Shown here in pieces: positions 15,095 to 21,821 of a DNA stretch of 27,957 nucleotides. Numbering within the stretch: position 1 is the first letter of the stretch; each line of letters starts with the position of its first letter. Origin of the DNA: a virus; IMG/VR virus record IMGVR_UViG_3300029448_005000, positions 1-27,957 of that record. The stretch is one strand, 5' to 3'. The notes beneath the pieces were generated by a model, which was not told where the DNA came from, did no database searches, and saw nothing but the letters and a program-made list of their open reading frames with translations. A program made the position numbers and the translations under genes.

Positions 15095-16007
15095 AATGTT
15101 TATTTATAAGATCAAAACTAGGCTTACCAAATAAATCACCTTTAACAGAGCATTTATCACATGGGCTCTGTGATCTATCACCGTGCTTTAATCTTTGTCT
15201 TATCTCTTTCATATCATCAGCCATCCAAACCTCTTCTAATGTTTGTTTAGCTATGTTACCTATCTTTCTTTCTTTACCCCAGTCATTTGAACAGAACAAC
15301 ACATCACCGTTCCAGTCAACAAACATCTTATAAAATGGGTAATGACATGGCTTACCTTTCAAAGCTTCAATATCATGATCTTCAAAACCTATCCAGTCTA
15401 TAATACCACTTCTATTGTTAAGCTTTAAACCATAATCTTTTAAATTATAGTGTGCACGTAAACTATACTTTGATTTAGATATACCAGCTTCATCCATAAG
15501 AGTCGCAAATACACCTGCTTGCTCTGGTCCATCATACAAGTTTATATAAAACATAGATAGGCCAGCGTTATAAATATCTAATATCAATTGTGGTTTACGC
15601 TTTAGCATATCACCATTTGTATTACACTCTAGTAGATTATCTTTTAAATGTTTTCTAAAAGTAAAAACTATATCAGGAAAGCTTTTGTTTAATAAGCCTT
15701 CACTGTATCCACTAAAAGATATTCTACCTGTGTAATTAGCATCAGCCAAGTGTTTTGCTATTTTTTCTGCTGTATCAACAGACATATTTAAATTTCTGTT
15801 AGGATACACACTTGAATCATGACGCGGACAGAATACACATTTTCTATTACACAACTCAGTCGTATTAAGTTCAATAGTAAGTATAGCATCTAACGGGTTA
15901 GTACTACCTTTTATTCTGTTTAAATGTACTTGTTCTTGTTTTTTTCTATATTCAAGAAAAGTATCCGCATCATGCGTTTGATGCTGTCTTCTTTCTTCGT
16001 GTTTCAT
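15066..16007 (-). CDS. Radical SAM/SPASM enzyme
   Basis: A 313-residue protein with the radical SAM cluster motif C53-N-R-K-C57-V-F-C60, a TIM-barrel core, and a C-terminal SPASM-type region with C221 (KPCHYPFYKMFVDWNGDVLFC), C239, C283 and C286 (SPCDKCSVKG), enough to bind an auxiliary iron-sulfur cluster. Proteins with the CxxPFxxMxVxxxGxVxxC pattern are frequent in surface-polysaccharide clusters and modify sugars or other small molecules; anaerobic maturase-type peptide modification is another option. Flanked by the Cupin_4 gene (one-base gap, TAATATG) and the SDR (29-base overlap). The first 35 residues are polar and charged. Substrate unknown. Confidence 0.9.
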   Translation of the reverse strand: MKHEERRQHQTHDADTFLEYRKKQEQVHLNRIKGSTNPLDAILTIELNTTELCNRKCVFCPRHDSSVYPNRNLNMSVDTAEKIAKHLADANYTGRISFSGYSEGLLNKSFPDIVFTFRKHLKDNLLECNTNGDMLKRKPQLILDIYNAGLSMFYINLYDGPEQAGVFATLMDEAGISKSKYSLRAHYNLKDYGLKLNNRSGIIDWIGFEDHDIEALKGKPCHYPFYKMFVDWNGDVLFCSNDWGKERKIGNIAKQTLEEVWMADDMKEIRQRLKHGDRSQSPCDKCSVKGDLFGKPSFDLINKHYESSDNGNN

Positions 16008-16008
16008 A

Positions 16009-16788
16009 TTACCACTTCCTGTTATCTCTCCATTTATACGGAAAGTCCTCAGTATTTAAATGACCATTAGCATCATACTTTTCTGGTTGCCATTTATACC
16101 ATGGCTCACGTTTAGAATTTTTTGATATTTGAAAATTCTTTAGCGACTGCTTTGGTTTGTTTGGAAAATGAATACTACATAATATTCTAGCACCAATAGG
16201 TATAACCTCATGATATTGAAACTGTGGTATATATAATAAATCACCTGCCTCTAATATAAACTCTTCAAGTATTTCTTTAGGTTTATCTGGTGCAAACTCT
16301 TTAAATATTCTCCATTTAACTCTACCTTGAGTATGAAACAAAAAGTTCTCTGTATTATCAGCGTGCGCCGGAAAACTTTTAGATCCTTTACCAGGCGACG
16401 CGTATACATTAACCTGACCTTTTGCAAAATACCTTTCAAATGTTTTACAAACATTCATAAGTACTTCTTTTCTATATTCAGCAAATGGTATTACAAATGA
16501 TTTACCATCTGTCCACGCTTTGTGTACTTGTGTTTTAGTTAGCATAGGTAATTTTAATTTACCTTTTTTAACTTTATCAAGACACCACTTCTCATGTTTA
16601 TCATCCCAACCTATTATTTGTAGGTTAGGTATTTTAGGAAACTCGTTCATGTACTGTTCAAAGTCTTTCCAGTTAAACAGGTTTTTAAATTTGTTTCTTC
16701 TTAATACTAAATGCTTTTTACCCCAGTACTCTTTAAAAAATACTTTAGGCTCAACAGGATCTAGTAACTCTTTCATTAAATTATCCAT
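16009..16788 (-). CDS. Cupin_4/JmjC-like 2-oxoglutarate oxygenase
   Basis: A 259-residue protein. The N-terminal FFKEYWGKKHLVLRR segment is typical of the YcfD/RoxA ribosomal-oxygenase group. Iron ligands are visible: H142-x-D144 in FPAHADNTENFLFHTQGRVK and H193 in GDLLYIPQFQYHEV. YcfD hydroxylates an arginine of ribosomal protein L16; this shorter protein lacks the family's C-terminal winged-helix part. It may hydroxylate a protein or a small molecule connected with the neighbouring sugar genes. I take the ATG at 16788, which overlaps the nrdA stop by 8 bases, over a GTG one codon upstream. Confidence 0.82.
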   Translation of the reverse strand: MDNLMKELLDPVEPKVFFKEYWGKKHLVLRRNKFKNLFNWKDFEQYMNEFPKIPNLQIIGWDDKHEKWCLDKVKKGKLKLPMLTKTQVHKAWTDGKSFVIPFAEYRKEVLMNVCKTFERYFAKGQVNVYASPGKGSKSFPAHADNTENFLFHTQGRVKWRIFKEFAPDKPKEILEEFILEAGDLLYIPQFQYHEVIPIGARILCSIHFPNKPKQSLKNFQISKNSKREPWYKWQPEKYDANGHLNTEDFPYKWRDNRKW

Positions 16789-18502
16789 CACAACTTAAAC
16801 AGTTAGGGTCCATTGCTTGTTTGGCTATATCGCCTCTAAGCACAGACTCGGTTCTCATATAATACAATGTTTTTATTCCTCTTTTCCAAGCTTCTAAATG
16901 TGTTTTGTTTAACCACTTAGGATCTACCTCGGAAGGAAACGCTAAATTTAAACTAACAGCCTGATCTATATATTGCTGACGTATGCCAGCTTGATTAACA
17001 AGCTCTAGTTGATTTATCTCTTTAAAAGTTTTATAAACTTCTTTTATAGGTACATCGTGTTCACCTACAGTAATTTTATCTAATGCCTTTATACCTTGCA
17101 CAGATCCACCATCAGCCAATATCTGATCCCATATCTTGTCGGTATTCAAGTTGTGTTTCTTGAGTTCTTCGACAAGAGTCGGATTTTTGCGGATAAACGT
17201 GCCCTTCGCACTCTGATCTGTAAATACATTAGCAGCCCACGGCTCGATTCCTGGGCTAATATTACCAGCAAGCTTTGAGTTAGAAACGGTAGGTGCAATA
17301 GCACGAAGGTGAGTATTACGGAATCCGGAACCCACGCACCATAGCGGCTCACCATACGTCTCTGCAAGCGCCATGCTAGCCCTTTCGCTTTCAATTTTAA
17401 TCTGACTAAAAATCCTTCTTGTTTCATATTGTGCTAATAAACCCTCAAAAGGAAAACCTTTTTGTTGTAAATAAGTATGCCAACCTAATACACCTAAGCC
17501 TAAAGCTCTGCTTTTCTCAGCAAACCTTACAGCGTTTTCAAAGCCTCTCCTGTTCTTAGCCTTCTGTATAAACTCTTCTAGCACGCCATCTAAAAACCAT
17601 ATACTATCGTATATTAGATTTGTATCTTTCCACTCATGATATTTAGCTAGGTTTAAACTAGATAAACAACATACAAAGCTATGGTTCTCATCTGTATGTA
17701 ATACTATTTCAGAACATATGTTAGTCATATAAACTTTCAAAGCATTATCTTTATACATACTAGGGTTTTGTTTATTAACATTACCCTTGAACATTATATA
17801 AGGCTCACCAGTTGCTTTACGTTTTTGTAATAGCTTACCCCACTTTCTTCTTGCAACCTTATCACCAGCAGCAAGCTTTCTCATAAACTTATCACCAATA
17901 ACAGTACATTGATGTAAGTTAAGTGACTGTCTATTAACGTCACCTTTTGGCTCTCTTATCTCTAACCAGTCTTCCCAGTCTTTATGTTCTATATTTAAAT
18001 TAACTGATGCTGCACCTCTTCTTACAGCACCTTGATTTGTAGCAAGTATAGTTGAATCATATATCTTACAGAAAGGCACAACACCATCTGATGTACCATT
18101 CATTGTAATCTCAGAACCTGCTGGTCTGATTTGATTTATACCTATACCTACGCCACCACCGTGTTTAGCTAATAGCATCATCTCTAGGTTTTTTTGTCCT
18201 ATATCTTGTATACTATCAGCTACATCAATACCAAAGCAAGAGATAGGTAAACCTCTCTCTGTACCTAGGTTTGATAAAACTGGCGAAGCTAAACATAACC
18301 AACCATTCCATATATACTCAAAGAATTTTTCTTCAAGCTCAGGTTTTTTAAGTCGCATTGCAGCCGTTTTAGCCACACGTTTGTAAGCTTCTTTAGGTGT
18401 CTCTCCATTATAAAGATAACCACCAGTTATTGTTTTTTTATACACGTCAGCCTCTGCCCACTCTGGGTAGTCCTGACCTTTTATCCATCTATTACTCCAC
18501 AT
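16781..18502 (-). CDS. nrdA: Class Ia ribonucleotide reductase, large subunit
   Basis: Reduces ribonucleoside diphosphates to deoxy forms for phage DNA synthesis. Key residues are present: C89 (PISCFG) and C278 (FVCCLSS) form the redox pair, N261-x-C263-x-E265 (NICSE) is the active-site thiyl triad, Y547-Y548 (LYYMRTES) relay the radical, and the end has C568-x-x-C571 for re-reduction. At 573 residues it lacks the N-terminal ATP-cone, so dATP overall inhibition is probably absent, as in several phage enzymes. The segment for residues about 368-447 has markedly higher GC (near 48%) than its flanks. Sits seven bases after nrdB. Confidence 0.96.
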   Translation of the reverse strand: MWSNRWIKGQDYPEWAEADVYKKTITGGYLYNGETPKEAYKRVAKTAAMRLKKPELEEKFFEYIWNGWLCLASPVLSNLGTERGLPISCFGIDVADSIQDIGQKNLEMMLLAKHGGGVGIGINQIRPAGSEITMNGTSDGVVPFCKIYDSTILATNQGAVRRGAASVNLNIEHKDWEDWLEIREPKGDVNRQSLNLHQCTVIGDKFMRKLAAGDKVARRKWGKLLQKRKATGEPYIMFKGNVNKQNPSMYKDNALKVYMTNICSEIVLHTDENHSFVCCLSSLNLAKYHEWKDTNLIYDSIWFLDGVLEEFIQKAKNRRGFENAVRFAEKSRALGLGVLGWHTYLQQKGFPFEGLLAQYETRRIFSQIKIESERASMALAETYGEPLWCVGSGFRNTHLRAIAPTVSNSKLAGNISPGIEPWAANVFTDQSAKGTFIRKNPTLVEELKKHNLNTDKIWDQILADGGSVQGIKALDKITVGEHDVPIKEVYKTFKEINQLELVNQAGIRQQYIDQAVSLNLAFPSEVDPKWLNKTHLEAWKRGIKTLYYMRTESVLRGDIAKQAMDPNCLSCDG

Positions 18503-18509
18503 ATATTAC

Positions 18510-19469
18510 CTACCAAATATCTTCGAAATCTTCGCCTTCGTTCGCTTTGCTGTAGTCTGTTGGCCTAATAGCAAAAAAGTCGGTATGAGTATGCCCGCCA
18601 GTAAGATGATAAAACCAATCCAGGTTTTTTGCGGCTTTTTTGTCGTAGTCGAAGAGCTCTTCATATCCGAGTTCCTTAAGTTTCTCATTTGTTCTTCTTC
18701 TTATAAATTGTTTTAAATCATAAGCAGTTAAGTTTTCCAGATCACCCTTCTCAAACATCTTGTCTATATATTTTTCTTCTAATTCTAGCATTGTCATAGC
18801 CGCGTCGTGAACATGAGGTTTACAAGCTTTACGCAATAGTGGTTTTTCTTCACACATGTGATTAAACAACTTGCAACCCATTTTACTATGAAGCGACTCA
18901 TCTCTAACAGACCACTTCATTTGTTGACCGACACCTTTTAACAAGTTTCTTAGTTGAAAGCTATATAGCACCGCAAACGCAGAGTATAAGCTTACACCTT
19001 CCGCAAATGCACTAAACACTGCTAAAGATTTACCTATCTCTATTGGATCCGTACCATCATAACTAACTAAGTTATCGAACCTTTCCGCTGTGGCAGGTTC
19101 ATGTAAAAACGCTTCGAAGTCTTCAAGACCTAGCGTTTCGTTTAAATAGGAATATGCTACTGCGTGTATTGTTTCTTGACTTCCAAACATCATAGACATC
19201 TGTTGTATCTCATGTTTAGGAAACCAACCAACAACTTTCTGTGTCCAGTAATCTGATACCGCACACTCAGTCTGAGCAAACCCTAATAATATGTTACCAA
19301 CTAAATGCTTTTCTTCTTTAGTAAGTTTTTCGTTCCAGTCTTTCACATCACCTGACATAGGTATTTCTGTGTGTAACCAAAACGCTTGCGCTTGTGGTAA
19401 CCAACCTTCTGTATAGTATTCTGGATACTCAAAAGGTTTATATGCAATTCTTTTATCAAATAGTCCCAT
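18510..19469 (-). CDS. nrdB: Class Ia ribonucleotide reductase, small subunit
   Basis: Provides the tyrosyl radical for NrdA. Probable di-iron ligands are E68, E99, H102, E157, E191 and H194 (TECAVSDYW, QETIHAVAY, FSAFAEGV, VRDESLH), and Y106 is the radical tyrosine. The acidic C-terminus (EGEDFEDIW) fits the tail that docks on NrdA. I choose the ATG at 19469 (MGLFDKR), in AATTATG context right after the upstream stop; the longer frame from 19496 would add nine residues that do not look like the family and would overlap the mini-gene. 319 residues, typical of short phage NrdB. Confidence 0.96.
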   Translation of the reverse strand: MGLFDKRIAYKPFEYPEYYTEGWLPQAQAFWLHTEIPMSGDVKDWNEKLTKEEKHLVGNILLGFAQTECAVSDYWTQKVVGWFPKHEIQQMSMMFGSQETIHAVAYSYLNETLGLEDFEAFLHEPATAERFDNLVSYDGTDPIEIGKSLAVFSAFAEGVSLYSAFAVLYSFQLRNLLKGVGQQMKWSVRDESLHSKMGCKLFNHMCEEKPLLRKACKPHVHDAAMTMLELEEKYIDKMFEKGDLENLTAYDLKQFIRRRTNEKLKELGYEELFDYDKKAAKNLDWFYHLTGGHTHTDFFAIRPTDYSKANEGEDFEDIW

Positions 19470-19471
19470 AA

Positions 19472-19621
19472 TTATTCGTAGTATAAAGATAAACAAATAT
19501 CAAATAAGAATACATACAACACGTGATCAACTTTTAAATTATCGTTATCAATGTACTGTCTGTATCCTGCTAAAAACCCTGGATAAATTCCAAAGCTTAA
19601 TTCCCAACTAATTAATTTCAT
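19472..19621 (-). CDS. 49-residue conserved phage mini-protein (GIYPGFLAGYR type)
   Basis: A short frame fills most of the gap upstream of nrdB. It starts in ATGA overlap with the neighbouring mini-gene and stops two bases before the nrdB start. Sequence features are SWELSFGIYPGFLAGYRQY and VDHVLYVFLFDICLSLYY. I recall very similar small proteins (FGxYPGxLxGxRxY...HVLYxPFxDxCLxxY) in flavobacterial phages. Hydrophobic and aromatic, but not a clear membrane helix. Function unknown. Confidence 0.75.
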   Translation of the reverse strand: MKLISWELSFGIYPGFLAGYRQYIDNDNLKVDHVLYVFLFDICLSLYYE

Positions 19622-19758
19622 CTTCCTTGTCCTCTGTAGCTAGACCCACTATAATACTTACCGTTTATATTTTTTGTATTCCTATTTTTAGAGTGAATAC
19701 CTGGTCTTTTCTTTTTAGGTTTAAACCTATACGCTTGTAAGTTTAATGTTCTAGCCAT
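19618..19758 (-). CDS. 46-residue basic mini-protein (RPGIHSK...YRGQGR type)
   Basis: ATG at 19758 lies 8 bases inside the end of the endonuclease gene; the stop overlaps the next mini-gene (ATGA). The protein is basic, with RFKPKKKRPGIHSKNRNTKN in the middle and SYRGQGR at the end. The PGxHxK...K/N-Y...YRGQGR pattern is one I recall in many small phage proteins of Bacteroidota viruses. No function known; the charge suggests nucleic-acid contact. Confidence 0.75.
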   Translation of the reverse strand: MARTLNLQAYRFKPKKKRPGIHSKNRNTKNINGKYYSGSSYRGQGR

Positions 19759-20194
19759 GTTTTATTAATTTAACAACTTCATCGCACTCGTTTTGTTTTT
19801 GAGGTTTAAATAACCTCACTTTAGGGTAGTTATCAGCTATAACTTTTTTGAATAACTTCCAACGTAATGGAAATGATTCATTAGCTCTACCCTTACATTC
19901 AATAATAAAATTCGTGCCTTCAAAATCTGGTGTATAATTTATAGATAAAACCTTTTTGTTCCCTCTATCAATCATATCACCTTTACCGTTTGATTGCCTT
20001 TCATATGATGAATTTTTTAATTCAAATGAAGGTTGTAATTCAAACGAACGTTTCTCGTACTGAGCTTTTATCTTAGCTTTCTTTAAAGCTCTATACATAT
20101 AGGCTTCAAGTCCACTAGCAAACTTAATCCCATCAACAGTAACTTTTTTACTGACGACAGGACCTCGTTTTTTTCTTCTAATTTTCCTCCTCAT
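19751..20194 (-). CDS. PD-(D/E)XK endonuclease, T7 endonuclease I/VRR-like
   Basis: A 147-residue protein with a basic N-terminus (about 1-17), a helix containing SGLEAYMYRALKKA with a candidate catalytic Glu (E30), and the core YTPDF...FIIECKGR (PD...ExK). After it comes FPLRWKLFKKVIADNYP, typical of this phage nuclease group. T7 endonuclease I resolves branched DNA and helps break down host DNA; a similar structure-specific role is likely. A middle insertion (about 55-78) is Ser/Asn/Gly-rich. Its start overlaps the upstream small gene by 17 bases. Confidence 0.8.
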   Translation of the reverse strand: MRRKIRRKKRGPVVSKKVTVDGIKFASGLEAYMYRALKKAKIKAQYEKRSFELQPSFELKNSSYERQSNGKGDMIDRGNKKVLSINYTPDFEGTNFIIECKGRANESFPLRWKLFKKVIADNYPKVRLFKPQKQNECDEVVKLIKHG

Positions 20195-20426
20195 CTGGAT
20201 AACTATATATTATTTTATCTCCTAAACATTTCTTAGCAGCTTGTATATATAACAATGCATCCATTATCTCTTCTTGAGTATCATCTAAAAAATCATTAAG
20301 ATCTTTCATGCCTTGTTCGACCTCACTGGTCATCGTTTGGCCATACTTTTTTTGGCCAACTAAACTTCTTTCATCCATCTTCTTGATGACGTCAAGAACT
20401 ATTTGATCTTTAGTATTAACCTTCAT
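20178..20426 (-). CDS. 82-residue conserved phage protein (KYGQTM type)
   Basis: Mostly helical and acidic, with RSLVGQKKYGQTM, DLNDFLDDTQEEIMDALLYIQAA and an acidic tail. I recall this pattern (RS..G..KYG..M....L..WL...QEE..DA..YI) in many phage proteins near nucleotide-metabolism genes; the QEEIMDALLY segment resembles the helix of MazG/dUTPase-like all-alpha pyrophosphatases, so a related role is possible, not shown. Overlaps the gene on each side (11 and 17 bases). Confidence 0.75.
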   Translation of the reverse strand: MKVNTKDQIVLDVIKKMDERSLVGQKKYGQTMTSEVEQGMKDLNDFLDDTQEEIMDALLYIQAAKKCLGDKIIYSYPDEEEN

Positions 20427-21186
20427 CTTTTACAAATGTACCGTTAATCATTTTGCCTTTTCTCTTAGCAATAACATTATATGCTTCTGCTATACACGTT
20501 TCAATGTGTACACCATTTAAATGTGCTAAGTTAGTTAATACTACAACCATATCACCAATAGCATCTATAACTTCTGGCTTATCGTTTTCTAATGTAGCTT
20601 TAGCTAGCTCACCCATTTCTTCTTGTAGTTTGATTAATTGAGTTTTTGAATCGCCTTCAGCGTATATACCTCTCTCTTCAGCCCAAGATCTAATACTTTC
20701 AAACATCTTAAGAGGTTTTTTAGAGCATTTAACGCTAGGTTTACTAGCAAATACTGAAAACGCTTTGTTATATATGTAAGATCTGTTAGGATTATACATA
20801 GAAGTTTTAACGTTTTTCATTATCCATTGTATTGTATCACTGTCTATTTTAAATCGACCGTGATCTGTTTCCCACTCCATACCGATAACATCGTGTAATC
20901 TACCTTTTAGTTTATCGATAGGTACTGGAAACGTAGTAGTTTGTTCTGTTACGTTTATTTTCATTTTGGTTTTGGGGTTTAAAGTTTTATAAAGTCTATG
21001 GTCAACCTTGTAACCATATTCTTTTTGTAATTCTAATTCTCTATTAGAAACAACATCTATATCTTTATGTGTTTCTAGTATTTCGTATTCGTCAGGTGCA
21101 TAACCTTGTTGTGCAGTGACCCGGTTATTAAGATCACACGTCACACCAATCTTTTTACCTGGTATGTGATAAATGTAGTATATCAT
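20416..21186 (-). CDS. Fusion protein: GIY-YIG-like nuclease domain plus MazG-like pyrophosphohydrolase
   Basis: A 256-residue protein in three parts. Residues 1-62 (YYIYHIPGKKIGVTCDLNNR ... NRELELQKEYGYKVD) match a small GIY-YIG nuclease-like domain with R22 and a late Glu. Residues about 63-155 are a linker region of unknown fold. Residues about 160-250 match MazG-like NTP pyrophosphohydrolases, with E189-E-x-x-E193 and E205-x-x-D208 plus D212 as metal ligands. MazG domains hydrolyse (d)NTPs or (p)ppGpp-like molecules. The start overlaps the upstream TS-like stop (ATGA). Domain calls rest on motifs; the nuclease part is less certain. Confidence 0.8.
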   Translation of the reverse strand: MIYYIYHIPGKKIGVTCDLNNRVTAQQGYAPDEYEILETHKDIDVVSNRELELQKEYGYKVDHRLYKTLNPKTKMKINVTEQTTTFPVPIDKLKGRLHDVIGMEWETDHGRFKIDSDTIQWIMKNVKTSMYNPNRSYIYNKAFSVFASKPSVKCSKKPLKMFESIRSWAEERGIYAEGDSKTQLIKLQEEMGELAKATLENDKPEVIDAIGDMVVVLTNLAHLNGVHIETCIAEAYNVIAKRKGKMINGTFVKDEG

Positions 21187-21821
21187 AGTTTGTCATTATA
21201 TAAATGCATGTTATGTGCATGATGATAATACCATCCGACCTCCTTATTTACATCCTCTGAGACTTTCTTTTGCAACATACTAAAACAGTATTGATCGTTA
21301 CAGAAGCCGTACCAGAGATCATTAGATCGCATGTACACAGACATACATAATTTATCGTCTATTATTGTAAACTGTACCGCGTAAGTACAAGGCGTATCGT
21401 TATCATAATCCTTGTTTTCTTTTGCGTCGTAAATACTTATAGCAGCGTGTCTAGTATCTATTTGTTTTTTTAACTTATCAACAACATAATCATATTGATT
21501 ATTACGTAGCCACTGCCAACCATAATTACTATTTACATTACCATCTTTGTCAGCCATACGCTCCCATATAGGAGGTACTTTACCGTATATTTCACCAAGC
21601 TTTTTTATATTACGATTACCTGATAAATACCATTGCCATTCAGCTTCGGCATACTCGTGCTTCCAACCACGTTCTTTATTCTTTATGTGGTTGTCTAATG
21701 GATCCACCATATAAAACCCACAGTTAAATATAGCTTTAGTATTGCTAAAGTCTACACCTCTTCTTATTATCAAATCGTGATAATAATTAAATGCGTGATT
21801 TGCGTTATAAAATTTTTTCAT
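21183..21821 (-). CDS. Thymidylate-synthase-like protein
   Basis: A 212-residue homologue of the TS/dCMP-hydroxymethylase family. Landmarks: EWQWYLSG, YG-W at 100-102, R124-H, the nucleophile C145 in DTPCTYAVQF, R165-S-N-D168 for phosphate and base, and HLY near the end. It is shorter than TS (about 264). The position that reads Asn in TS (GVPFNIASY) and Asp in dCMP hydroxymethylases falls in GFCNDQYCF, either N175 or D176 depending on alignment, so substrate (dUMP or dCMP) is open. I take the ATG at 21821, in TAATG overlap with the helicase stop, though a start three codons earlier is possible. Confidence 0.85.
   Translation of the reverse strand: MKKFYNANHAFNYYHDLIIRRGVDFSNTKAIFNCGFYMVDPLDNHIKNKERGWKHEYAEAEWQWYLSGNRNIKKLGEIYGKVPPIWERMADKDGNVNSNYGWQWLRNNQYDYVVDKLKKQIDTRHAAISIYDAKENKDYDNDTPCTYAVQFTIIDDKLCMSVYMRSNDLWYGFCNDQYCFSMLQKKVSEDVNKEVGWYYHHAHNMHLYNDKL

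Noticed and set aside
19470-19496. Upstream ATG for nrdB at 19496
   Set aside because: It adds nine hydrophobic residues unlike the family and overlaps the mini-gene; the ATG at 19469 has the usual AATTATG context.
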